From: Anopheles merus
Taxonomy: Eukaryota; Arthropoda; Insecta; Diptera; Culicidae
Direction of reading: 5' to 3'
NCBI RefSeq assembly: GCF_017562075.2
Contig: NC_054083.1
Coordinates: forward strand, 30,165,558-30,229,557
Length of the DNA stretch: 64,000 nucleotides
The notes under the pieces are model-generated. The model had not been told where the DNA came from. It saw nothing but the letters and a program-made list of their open reading frames with translations, and did no database searches. The translations under genes were made by a program, and so were the position numbers. Below are positions 44,701 to 58,117 of the stretch, one piece after another. Every line of letters begins with the position of its first letter. The stretch's first letter is position 1.

Positions 44701-47700
44701 TAGATAATTAGCATAGCGGCGATGCTGGAGCTAATTCGTAGAGGTTCAAATGTGATTTGCAATACAAGAGATGCTCAATGTTTTGTTTTGGATTGAAATG
44801 GTTCATCATCAAAGTTCAGAATAGTGGCAATAAGGTATGCTCTTTAGGTAAACTGAAGAGTGGCATTGCAAAGATCCACACTATTCCACAAAGACTTCAC
44901 AAAATAGACACGCGTTCTAGATAAAGATTTGTTTAAAAGCATCACAATTAAGAAATATGCTGCAACAGAGTTACGGTTGTGAATGTAACCCCAACAGGAC
45001 ACTCAGAATCTTGAAAAGCGTGGAGGTTTGGACCTCTATTGGAGCTTAAACACGTGTTATTTACAACACAAAAGCCAATGCATCTTAACCCCATCGCATG
45101 GTCCATCGAAAGCAGCTATCTGCCATTACCATACACTCTGGCTCGCCCTATTCAATGCTGCTTACATGCTCAATTGAAGATACAACATCCAAATGTCTTC
45201 ATCCTGTCAGAAAAGTACATCGCCCGGTCCAACCACCGAGCCAGCTCCGGGTCGTGCCAAAACACGTTCCCTGAAGAAGGGAGAGAGATGTTATTGTATT
45301 GATTTTTATTGATTATAAAATCGAAGTGTAAGCACACACACACACACACATACACACACACACACTCATACAAGCGCTACCTGTTGGATTGGGGCTTGAA
45401 GTATTGATCCCATTTTGCGCACACGATTGCGCACCCATGCTATATAGCGAGAGCGAATTGAAAACGGATGAAGGAAATGTATCGGTGGGGCCATGCAAAA
45501 ACCACCCTACACTGAGTGTGTGTTTATCCTTCCCTTCGTCGCCTCACTTTACACTTTCCGGCATTTTGCTGTCGATGGTGCGCTGTTTGATGAGTGGATT
45601 TTCCATACCTTCCCGGACAAAAATAGGGCACCGTGCTGCGGTTGAGTTCATCTTACTTTTTGTCCAACGGTGCCACTGTGACACAGGGAAGGAAAAAAGG
45701 GGTCGCTCATGTACTTTTTTTTCGATTTTAGGGGTGAGCTAAGCGAAGGGATGCTGCGACGCAATTCCCCTGGAAGGGTACAAAATTGATTTATTGTACA
45801 AAAGGAAGGACAAAGTTGGAAAGTTGTGTGTGTGTGTGTTTGGTTTGCGTAGGCTGAGGATGTGTGAAACATATTTGCCCAGCTGGGGAAGGGCGGATGC
45901 GTACCGGTTTTGGATACTATTTCGGATCTACTAACATCACAGCAAGTACCGAAACAATCTGCGGTTTGGCATTATATTCCCATTACAATGGCCATAAAAC
46001 AACGTCACAACAGCTTTTATCCCCCGCAGCAGGTCCCCCCAGTAAAGCGATTACTTCCAGCCGGTCAACCCACCGGACAGCCGGACAGTTATTGTACTTT
46101 AGCGCCAACACCCGGAATACGGTCAAATAGCTTAAGGGAAAATGGCGCACACTCCATCACACCGAATCCATCGAATCCAACACAGCAACACAGCAACCGA
46201 CTGGCTGGAGCGCTTGTTAGTGACCGATCCTTCGCGAGGAAATAAAACCGGGAATTCGAACGGAATCGACAATCCGATGGTTCATTGAAGCAGAATAAGT
46301 GTCGTCAACCTTGCCCGCGTTTGTGCGGCTGGGGACGGGGGAAAGAGCGTGTGCTTCAGTGAGCCGAAAAATTGGACCTTTTTCTCCTGTGCTATCATGC
46401 TATGGAAATCTGGAGCAAGAAAAACAAAGCAGGCAGCACCCCGGATCCCAACCTGGGAAAGGGAAAGGCCAGGAGCTTCATCATCCTACATCAACGTGCC
46501 AGGGAAGTTCAGCGGAATCTCTGGTGAAGCTGGTGACAGATATGGTTACCACTACTACTACTGCTGCTATTTGCAACAGTATCACTGGCGCGAAAGTTTC
46601 CCGGTAACACGTTGAGCCACGCGGACGCACACGGGTATACGAGCAAAAGCACCCCGCCGTTGAAGAGGTGCAAGAGCATAAATAAATGGGAAGGGACCGA
46701 TACATGTCTTGTACCCTCCCGGTGTAAGTATCGATGATTTGCTCAAGTAAGCGGAAACGTCCTTCTCGTCCGTCCGGACAAAGAAAAGTGGATTGCTCCA
46801 GGGTTCGCCCACACTTACCGCGTCGGGTGGGTTTTGCTCTATGCTCGTCCGGTTACGTGTAAATCGTATCGTTTACATGGTGTGTGCATGGAAAGAAAGA
46901 AAAGAAGCGTACAAGGATCGCTTGAGCAAACAAATCCCGATGCCCCGAACGTTTTTCGCTTGCATCAGCATCGCGGTACCATTTTGTAAAACCATTTGCA
47001 AATATGCATAGTTTTTTGGTTTTTTGCTCGGAAGGGAAAATATTATGCAGTCAGCAAATTTCTGTGGAGGAAGTGCAACTCGTCAATTTTATCCCGGGGT
47101 TTTTTATATGGCTTTTGAACACTTTCCAGCCATGAAAAAACGCTTTGAAGTTTTATTCAAACTTGCAAAAAAATGTGCTAACACCCCGACAGTGATCAGC
47201 GTCCGTTGATATGGATACGACAGTATTGGTGAAAAGTGGCAAATCATTACAACAAAATGATCACTTTGCCTGCTCGACGTGAATGTGTAAGCAATTCACG
47301 TGAAGAAGCGTGTATGAAATGGACGAATCATGTTTAAAATCCTCTTGACCTACAAAATAAAATTTCCAATGGCGAGCAGCAGGCCGTGTCGTAAATGGCG
47401 GAAAAGAGTGGAAAGAAACACAACCCATTAAGCAGCCAGTACACGGGTTGTCATTTAAATGAGCTTTATGCTGCAGTAAAAATTGGAAAAAGATGTTAAA
47501 AGAAAATATCGTTTAACTGAAAAACTTGAATCTAATCAAACAAATAAGGAAATATATTTTTTCTACATTTTTTGCTTCAACCTTCTAATAGCTTCTTTCG
47601 TTTGGTTTTGTTCAAAATCAATTTCGAGCTTTTTGCTTTTGTCTAGCTGTTTGACAAGTACAAACAAGTATCCTTTTACTGGGCTAAAGAAAAAAATGTA

Positions 47701-50700
47701 TTAATTAAGAAACTCGGGTTTTTTTTAAAGCTTCGACATTTCCTCTCTACCGATAACCCCCCGAAAAGAAAGAAAATGCCCACCGACAAAAGAAACTTTG
47801 ACGTTGACGGTGTGAATAGATACCGCAAGGCATGGCCGCAAAGAATGACTCGGGAAAATCCGACACCGACACAATCCAACCACGGTCCAGTAGGTAGGTA
47901 GGTGATAATCCAGTTCTGTTTGCCAGTTGAACTCTGTGGCATGTTTGCCATGTACCATGTACCTTCCAGTTTTCGCCTTTTCATTCCATTACTACTACCG
48001 AACGGCTCGGGCGACGTTTGGGACGCTCGGGATCAGCGCCATGATCCGTTTCCTTGTTTACGAATGTATTTTGGGCCGCCCAAGGTATCTTGGCCGCTTT
48101 CCGGTTTGGTGCGATCCGCTGTCCCGTTTCCTAAGCATCCGTAGGGTGGAAAAAGGGAGCGAGTGGTGATATCGTTTGGAGCTGTAATACCAACTGATTG
48201 GAGCGTGGGCGCTACGGAAAACAAAGCAACGAGCAAACCGGCCACTCGATGGATTACGCAGTCTATATTTTGCGTTATTACTTTGCTAGACTGCCTCAAA
48301 GGATTAGACGCCCGTGAGATGATGGTACCCCTCGTGCGTGGATAATCTTGCCGGTGGGCCCGGTGTTGTGAAAGATTTGGCGAGAGCAACTGCTTACCCA
48401 CTCAACTCGGTTGTTTCGCTACTCGTGCTGTGGAAAACAGATCATTACGGTCGGTATGAAATGTAGAGCGTGAGAGCGTTTAGAGTTGATAGGTCTTATG
48501 GAAGTAGATCCACAAACGCAAACACACGCTCACTCTCACAGACACGCACTAACAATGGGTCGTGGAAAGGATGCTGGCAAGGATCACTTACAGCGATGAT
48601 TGCCGGCACTACCGGTAAGCATCCCGGGCAAAGTGGGTCTCGTTTGTTTGCACAACCTGTTACAACTACAAAGGGTGGAGATTAGCTGGTTCAATGGTCG
48701 TGGTGCCATTGGGTTTATGGTTTTATTTCCACCAGCCATCCGTTTACAGTTCATTACTTAACATAATTTAGCACTGCAGGGCGGGGGAACATTACCATGG
48801 CTGCATAATTAGCATTCAAACGAAAGGGGGTTTTTGCCACACCTTGCTTGCGCTTTGTGATGCAAACAACTGGCAAATTTGCACCACAGTATCATTGTGG
48901 AATTTTACAGTGCTCATTTTCTCAATGTATTCCAGTGAATTGAAAGGTAAACGCAAATAATAAAAAAAGGTGTAGAGTAAGAGAAATCAATATGAAAATA
49001 ATACTTCTATGGGCAAATACTCATACCTGCTGCAATTTAATACATCACAAAACTTACACACTTGCCACTAGCACATCCATCAGCTAACAAGAACCTCTAA
49101 TACAATAACAAACATGCCGTAACCCCAACTACGTGCTGTATAGCAATCGACCATTTCCACAACAGACACCACTCACTGGATGCCATCATTTGTGCTTCCG
49201 AGAACGCGTAATGTACTGTAATGCTACACTCGATCCCTCTCTCTCTCTCTCTCTCTTTTCCCAACGCATACGGATGCTTGAGTCGAATTCCGGCGCACTT
49301 GGGTGCCTCCATCGGCCGCACTGTGTATATAATTAAATTTTTCCATCTCCGGTGCCTTCCTTCTTTTCCACCACGCAACACAGGGACACACATCCGAGCA
49401 GAAGAATGGCAACGAACGGGCGAAAAAGGGAAACCCTCGGGTGAATAGCATTCTTCTAAGACGCGCGAGTGAGCGGTAGTTTGCTGCAGCTTCCAGTTTT
49501 GCTCGGTCTGTTTGCCATTCTTTTGATGGTTTGCGCCATCGCCGGCGAGGGGTCGAAATAATTTTTTCCATTAATCTTCTTCCATCATTGTGGCGGACCG
49601 GCGGCAGCTCTAGCGTGTTGGTGTGTAAGTTTTTCCTCGCAAGAAAAAAAACACATATAAAGGGAGGAAAAATTGCTCACCGAGTGCGTTGCAACCGAGG
49701 CCCGGTGGCTGCTCCGGATGGATGGATGTGTGCAGATTGGTAGTGTGCATGTGTAAGGTTAAGAGGGGTTTTTTTTCCCTATCTATTATTTGTTGTTGCT
49801 CTGTTTATTGCTTGTGGGCTTTTGAGGGATATTTTTTTCTTTTTCCGCTTCTTAAGGCATCAATGGCTCACTTTCTGGCCGCACTTTCGGTATGGGAGGG
49901 AGGAATTAAAAAATGTATAAATACACATCCATCGTCCAATGGGTGTGTGTCGCCGTAAGGATAACAGCATAATGGAATGCTTTGTACTACGACGGTGGGG
50001 ATGTAACCGAAGGGTGCACTACTTGACCCTATTTTGATCGTGTTTGAAAGTTACTTTAGAGTTATATAAATTTATTTGAACTCCAAAACTGGGATTTATT
50101 ATAAAAATTATAAGATTGGTTTATGTTTCATACGATAGCAATACGAAATAAAAATGTCGACTCCTAGTTTTTTTTTTTAATCCTGGTTCAACATCTGAAG
50201 ACTATCGACCTTAGCTGCAGCTCTTTTGAACTATTTTTACATGTATTCGCTTCTACAAAGTCCAAATTTTGCAATATTATACAACATGTTCAAATGTCCG
50301 CCTGAAAGTATGCAATTTTAATTCAGATCCAACAAGAATTTTCTTTTCTAATTGCAACGAAAGCTCTGCAATATTCACAATGTAGTTTTAAGAGAAAGAC
50401 ACATTTCAACGACACGTGTTTGTCCATAACTTTTAGTGTATTAATTTATGTTCTTATTTAGATGTTATAACAAGCAATATAATGGAAATGTCAAATTAAT
50501 GATCAATATCTATTAAATATGCAACGATCTATTTGATAATAGATGATACACACTATCCACAAATACACTCTCTAACTTTTACTTTTTACTGTTAGAATTG
50601 TAAGACATATTAGACTACCTGTGATTGTAGAAAAAAAGAAAAAAAAATCACTACCCTTAGCCACCCCAAACGAACGCAACGAAAAAAAGGTCAACTGGCA

Positions 50701-53700
50701 ATAACCTCCGGGCGTCGAAGTGTACGGTCGGGAAAGCGAGGCAGGACAAAGCAACGAATCAATCTTTTCCCACTTTGCTATGCTTCCGTACTAATGCTGT
50801 AAAGAAGTGGGGAAGGGGAACTGCTCTGCTCCTTTCTACACCAAATGACTTCAACACGACGGCTCAAGTGCAACCGGAAATGGTGCGCTTTGCGAATGAT
50901 TGAACTCCTGTGCCTCGCGTGATTGCTTAGTGCTTCACCGGGAACGGATAGAAACTGAGGATTGTGTGCTTTTTTATCCATCGTATTTTTTTCCATTTTT
51001 AATCTTTTCTCTCCCTATGGCTCACTCTCTCTCTCTCTCTCTCTTTCTTGCAGGAACGATACAAAACCGACATCAGTGTGGCGATACAGTTGCTGCAGTG
51101 CAAGCCGGACAGCTTTGTATCGCCGAAACTTTCCTCGGTAAGTTTTAAATGGGATGTCGACTGTAAGAAAGTTGTACGGCAAGGACGACACATCGTTGCC
51201 GGGAAATGTTATCTACGCGCGTGAGGTGCAAGGTTCATGAATTATAATAAAGAGACCCGGTTTCTCATCCCACAGTAGAATGACGTTAGCAAACGTAGCA
51301 AAATTTGCTACTTTGAATGTGTAACTCTTCTCTCTCTTTCTCTCTTTTCTGTGTGCGGCCATGCTTTACAACTGACTTTTGCTTCCAATCGTTTCGTCCT
51401 TTCCTTTCCAGCTTCCGATCGAAATTCAGTCCAAGGTGGCCACGTACATGCGCCTCGACACGAACTCACACTCCGACTCGGAGGGCAGCACGAGCGGCGT
51501 CGGGATGGCCACCACCAACTCGTACCACGTGCTGCCAGCCTCCGACAGTCCACCCCCACTCTGTCCCTTCCCTCCGACCGCCATGGTCTATTCGATGCGA
51601 GGGCTTGGTAAGTGTTAGTAGCCGAGGGAGGCGTGTAGCGGTTTGCATAGCTTTTTCCTCCTTCCAACGCACCCGCCCGTCGGTTGCCGTTTCCTTCACT
51701 GTGTGCTTGTAGTGCTGCGCTGCCGCTGCTGTATGCTGTCGATATCCTTCTTTTTTTATTTTTTGCATGGCCAGTGGATTTTCGTAGCCACCCGTGGACA
51801 ACTTTGTAGCTTTCAGAAAGTCTTATTTTTTGTATGTGCGTTCGTATGCACTTGTGCTTGATTGTTTGAGCAATAGCGTGTATTTATTTTGCTTTCCCTT
51901 GCACATCACGGGCTTTTTAAGAACGATAATGAATTAGTTAGTTTTTTTTCTCTTTAGTTTGTAATTTATGTTTCCCTCTTTCCGCGAGCGTTTTCCTGCT
52001 TTCGGCGCCATTTTCAGCAAAGAAATTGGTGCTTTATGGGAAGTTTTCTTCTTTACTCTATGCCTTTATGCACACATCGGCTTCCTCTCTCTATCTCTCT
52101 CTCTTTCTTTCTCTTATTTATGCAGCAGCATTTGGGGCCATTAATTTCCATTATCACCCGTTGGCACATTTCTTTCGCTGCCCCACGATCGCGACCTTTG
52201 TTAAGCTACTGCAAGAAAGCTTATTCTTTTTAGCTTTTCAATACCTTTTTTTTTAAGTTGTCTGATGCATTTTTCTATTTTTTAAGCAAATCTATTGTGA
52301 TAAAAATAGTCCAACACTCATTACCCCCTCGTCACGCTAATTAGTACCTTTGCAAACTTTGCTCCAGTTTCGAACGCAATTTTTTCCCCCATTTTTTTGC
52401 CAGACTAGGCTTAAACTTTTGCTCTTCTCTCAGTAACTTTCCCGTTAACGTGAATGCGATACAAGAACCGCCCAGTTTCGTCAAAGTTTTTTCGCGTTCC
52501 TTCTATCCACCAAGTATTGGCCACAGGAGAGGTGTGCACAGCGCGTGGCAGCACATGCATGCATGCAGTTGATGTACCGGTGTCTTTCTTCCTTCCTTGC
52601 TGTTGTACGTAGAACGCAAGCTGTTTGCACTGTTTGCAGGCTGGAAAATGTATGCACAAAGCACACCTTCTTCACACCCGATTTTTAGTTCCTTTGTTTT
52701 TTTTTCGTTCTGTTCTGTTCTACTTTTAGTATGTAGCGCTCTGGTTGTAATTACTTTTAGTGTTTTAGCGCGTAAGTCGGTGGTACTTACCTGCATGCTT
52801 TACCACCTTTTGCACGTACTGCAGTGGTCGGTGGTTGGTGATGGTTAGATTAAGATTTGTTTGCACTGTGACTACTACACCCTTTGCGGGAAGTGCTTTT
52901 TAAGTGTCATAATGCTGTGCTAATGCTGTAGGTAAGGTTTCCTCGCACTATCGTTAATTAGTGTCGGAGATTGTGTTTGTGCTGTGGAGGGTTTCCTTAA
53001 AAAAAGGACACTCCTCGTCGCTGTTTGCTACCGTGTGTTGGTATAAGAAAAGTGTAACTAACATAGATGCTAAGTATAAATGTGTGTTAGTGTTCCCAAG
53101 TTTTGTACCTCTTCGTATGTGTGGTGCCTTTTACTCGCAGACTTCACCCAAGTAGATTTCAGGACTTTCAGCAGGTGTAAATAATTGAAAAGTTTGGAGT
53201 TTGTCTTTTCCTACAATTTGGCGCATTGCCTAGACACGATGGCTTCACGTGCACTGCAGCTGTGCTCGGACTGCCAAACGCATTCGTGTAAGAAATTGGA
53301 ACTGCCACACACTGGCCAACCAAAACAAGGGAAGGACATTAAAGATGCAACGTTTGGAATTTCGGACGATGTTTTTATATTAGAGCTTATCCTCTCCAGT
53401 GAATTCATAAGATGCCCAAAAGTGTCGTCATAGCTTATCGTTGCAGCAAGCCTGCCGATGTACATAAATGCATTTATTTATGACAAAAAGCGCTTCTATT
53501 GAAGAAATATCGTATGTATGAAAGAGGATTTCGCAATATTTTTATATGGGTAGGTGACAGGTGATGCAACCAGACAGCACCCAGAAGGTGATCCTGATTC
53601 GGTGATTTCAAAATCCTTGATGTAGTCGATGCTACAATTTGATGAGATAAGGATGAACAATAGGGATCTTAGAGGATGTTTTATCTTATGGATTATATTT

Positions 53701-56700
53701 GGATCTCTTGGACTAAGACTAAGATGTATGCATGTGTCAGTATTTGAATTTCATCTAAGGATTCAATTTCATTTTAATAGTCGTATTATAATTTAGTACC
53801 TTGACACATTCAATTTCTTGATTGTATCTTATGCCATCAAAGCTACCTTAATTAGCTTCTTGGTTTCTGATGCAAGTAGACTCAACTAATCGTTACACGT
53901 TACAATAAGCAAACTAACATTTTTGCGTATAAACATTGGGTATAAACAAATGCTGTCGAACGCTTACCGGAACATTGACATCTAGTTGAACTTCAAACCA
54001 AGAGGGATCAGGTGCATCTAGCAACATTTCTTAAGCTATCGCTTCAACAAACAGGATAAAACATAATCCTTTTAAAAGGCTTTCCAGCATCTTTCAACCC
54101 TGTAAAATCGCTCAACCACCTATCGCTCAACATTGCAATTCTCCATCTCCCTTTTGCTGACTCTTATTTGTCTTGCTTTGATGTGTTCGACTCCCAAGCA
54201 AATCACTTAACCATGACCTAAGGTGCGCTTAATGGGTGGAACATTTTTGTGCCCCAGCGCTGAATGTTCTCCAGGCGCCCGCTAACGATCATAACGCTCG
54301 CGCACATTCACGCCCCCTTGGAGATGAAATGAAAAATGCAAATATGTGAACCCTTTTTTTCTTTGTTTTTTTGCTTAGCTCCCCCGAGTACCATTCGACT
54401 ACCCGTGTGGATGTGGTTGTACTCGTGAGGTTTTTTTTGTTGTCCTTCGTTTTCAGGTCTTCTAATGATGCCGCAGGCACCTCACGGGTAAAGGCAATAA
54501 AGCAAAACCGCGGGATTACTGCTAATGGGTTAACGCGGGGCCGTTATGGATACGCTATGGCGGCAGACGGAGGCCCGGCACCGACAACATTGTTTCGGAA
54601 GGATAAACAACGGCTAGCAATATCTTTTACCCATTATCATAATTTCATTTTAATCGAATCAAACCAGGCTCAGCCTTGGACAGGAGCACGAGCAATGAGG
54701 AAGTGAAGCGAAGCGCCCCGAAAAGGTTAAATGTGAGCCAATTTTAAGTGAAATGAATACGACGAACCCATCGTCGGGTTTGTGGTGAAGTGGTTTTGGA
54801 CTGGCAAGTGTTACCCCGTTGGTGGGGTTACTATTTGCACAAAACTTTCCAAGTTTCCAAAACTCGGGTTCGGTTTAAAGGTAATCAGCGTTGATTATGC
54901 AAAACCGCAAAACTCCGAACGAGCAGCAGCAGCCCGGCAGTTCCCGGCTTAACATAATCAAGCTGCCAGCAGTAGTCGTAGTAGTGCTCGGAGTGCTTGT
55001 AGTTCAAACAATATGATGGGAGTAGAAGTGTAAACAAACACTCTCGCGAGGAAAAGCTTACGCCGTTCTTGAAAACTCGCCGTCTCCCTGTTGCGGGCAC
55101 GGCTCCTTTACCCGGCTCTGTCACAGACACAGATGGTTGGATAAATTATTAGCTAGACTGTCATCAACAATCACTCCGGATTTATATCGCATGCGGCGGG
55201 ACGCAGCTCGGCGGTGGCGCTGCAGGTTATCGCACGGAAAGTGGCAGCGACACCGTTGGGCAAGTCAGCCCTTCGTGAAAATGGTACCACTAAATTGACA
55301 TTATTTATTTAAGGTCCAGAAGTACAGGGCCGCTTTGTTGCACGATAGCACGCATTAAGGGGGGGGGGAGCATTGTGGCTGTGTTTGTTGGCAAAATTCG
55401 TGTGCAGTCCCCTAAGCCCCCCCGCCGCTGCACAATGGCTGGGAGGCTCGTGAGCTTAATTTATGCTGGCCGGTAAAACGCTACCAAGCATTACCATAAA
55501 CACCCGCCCGGTGGAGCCCAAAAGGTGTTCTTCTAGCAGGGCGCCACCGCTGGACATTCCAACGAAGGGAACCAGGGAGTAATGGATGGCGTGTGTGTGC
55601 CAATTTATCGGTTCCTGTCTGTAGTGTGCCCAGCTCGGGCGCCTCTGTGTGTGTGTTTCACTTTCCTTTCCTGTTGAATCGGTCCACGCAAAACGACCCG
55701 ATACCTCTATCGGAAAGGCACCCTGGCACCCCTTCTTGTTGGCGTCTTGGTGGCGTTCTTCGGTGCACTGGCGTTCGGCAGGAAGGAAGGGAAAGTTTCC
55801 TGCCAGTTTCAAAAACCGTTTTCCGGACCGGAATCGCGTGCTTTTTTCCACGTGGTGTGTGTGTATGTGTGTGTGTGTGTTTGTGTTGTTGTTCCTACTG
55901 TTGTCTTTAAGGCCCTATTTATATGAGTTTTGTTTTTTCTTCTCTCCTCCCCTTACTGCCTCCCTTATTACCTATCCTCAGCTTAGCTATACAATTTTGC
56001 CCCCACACCAGGTGGAGGGGTCTTTCGCGTGTCCAACCGATATCCCGTTGAGAGGGGTTACGAGCAGCGCAGAGAGCAACGGGGGGAAAGCAAAACACGA
56101 AACGTTAACCGATCGAATAAGCCTCGGACTGCTTTTGCCGCGGTGTATTTATAGAAGGATATATTTCCTTAACTTAGAACGTCAAATACCTTGTCCCCTT
56201 CTTTCTCCTTCCCCCCATTCGATCCCGTTCAAAGCCCCGTTTTAAATGCTGGATCCATCATCCAATCTCCCATACCCGGGGGTCGGGGTGTGTGTGTATG
56301 TGTGTGTGTTTTTCGTTCGTTTCGTCCACCATAAATCCACCCGGTGTGTTTGATCCGTGCGCCCGCGTGGAGGCAAAACGTGCATCGCATGCAATATATA
56401 GCCTGCCATCGCACCACTCTCATAGGCCCGCTTACAGTTTGCAAAAATGGATACAGAAAAAAATGGAATGGATAGAGTAGAAAAAAAGGAAGAAGAAAAA
56501 ACAACACACACACACACACACAGAGTAGTAGTATTGCCAGCGTTGTTTGGAGGATCTGGATAAATCAATACTTTTACCGCTCCCGGGTTTGTGTCGGGCG
56601 TTGTGGATTGTGTAGCGAGAGTGAGCCCTGTTTCATTAGTTTCCGTCCGAGTGCACACGGGAGTAGAGGCAGCCCACTGAGCGGCGATGGCCACCCCCAA

Positions 56701-56830
56701 AGTTCTCGGTCAAAAAGGTTTGTGCGGAAAAGCAGACCAAAACGACGTATAAGCGAGGGGGTTAAACGTTCGCTGGCTGTTGGTGTTATGTGTGTTCCTC
56801 TCTTATCCAACTCTTGTTGCAGTAGCAATT

Positions 56831-56864
<34 letters not shown>

Positions 56865-58085
56865 AGTTCGGTTGGAAATAAATAGATTTAGGAAGCATGG
56901 CTGTAATCCTGGCGCTTTTTTGCGAACCCTGCACTGGCGCACTTGCACGTTAATCTAGCTGTTAGATGTAATAAATGGTGTCTGGGCTGGAATGGACGGG
57001 GCTGGTGGACTTTCGGCTGGTTTGAAGCGTGTACGCGTGTGCCCAGATGAGCAGAAATCAATTTTAATCTTCAATATCGAAACACACGAACGCATGAATG
57101 GAGAGTGTTTAATTGAATTCCACTTTTAGCACTTTCAGCCGCACGCAAAAAACCGCCTCCAACAAACCACTTTCCACCGGCCCCAAAATGGAACTAACCA
57201 CTTTAACGTAACAAACGCACATTGAAGGATTTAATTAACTTACTTTCCTTTCCTCTCCCCCCCCCCCTCCACTTCATTGCACACTGCCCACACGCAGACG
57301 GTGGCAGTCAGGACGGACAGCTGCCGGGTGGCAAGCAGTCGAACCACGGTCAGCGTGAGCAGTCCGGCCAGCAGCAGCAACAGGAAGCCCCACTGGTCGT
57401 GCCGCTCGGCACGACGCCCGCTGTCCCCGGCACGACCGACAGCCTGCTCGGCGACGGCCAGAACGTCGTGTCGCCGTCCGTGATGGCCAAGTTCCTCGAA
57501 GACGAGCTGAAGTCGAGCGACGCGCTGCTCGGCACACCGATCAAACACTGTGATACGTGCGTGTGCCCTCAGGGCGGTGGCGGTGCGGTCGAGTCGGCGC
57601 GCCTGCACGCGTCCGGCTCGCTGCTGCTGGCCGACCTGCTCGGCAGCGACCAGAAGTACTACAGCGTGGCGACGCAGACGCTCGTGCGCGGGGACCACGC
57701 GAATGGCACCAACACGCTGCTCTGTCTGCGGTGCAGCAGCAACCTGAACTCGCCGTCCCACCACAACAGCCCGTACATGCTGAAGCTGATCAAGTCGAGC
57801 GACAGCGTCATCTCGGAGACGAAGAGCAGCGTCTCGGACTACCTGACCACCCCGGACAAGGTTTCGCCGACGACGGCGGTCCGGCCGGGCGGGTCGGCGA
57901 ACGGGGCCGCCTGTGGTGACATTGGCACGGGCGGGGAGGGAAGCGATACGTCCGATCCGCTCGCACTGCTGGTGGTGCCGACCAAGAAGGACGACCTGAT
58001 GGTTAATCCCATCCTGGGGCACCATCGGCTTGCGGTGGAACGGTCCGCCTCGCTCTCAGCGAACCAGACCGACCAGCATCATCTT

Positions 58086-58117
<32 letters not shown>

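Larger units (their letters stand above)
43477..51053 (+). other. intron 2 of the scaffold gene
   Basis: A 7.6-kb intron. It holds (CTG)n runs at about 44167-44187 and 44491-44512, an (AC)n run at 45332-45365 and a (CT)n run at 49236-49256. Numerous short frames were checked and none looks coding. Confidence 0.5.
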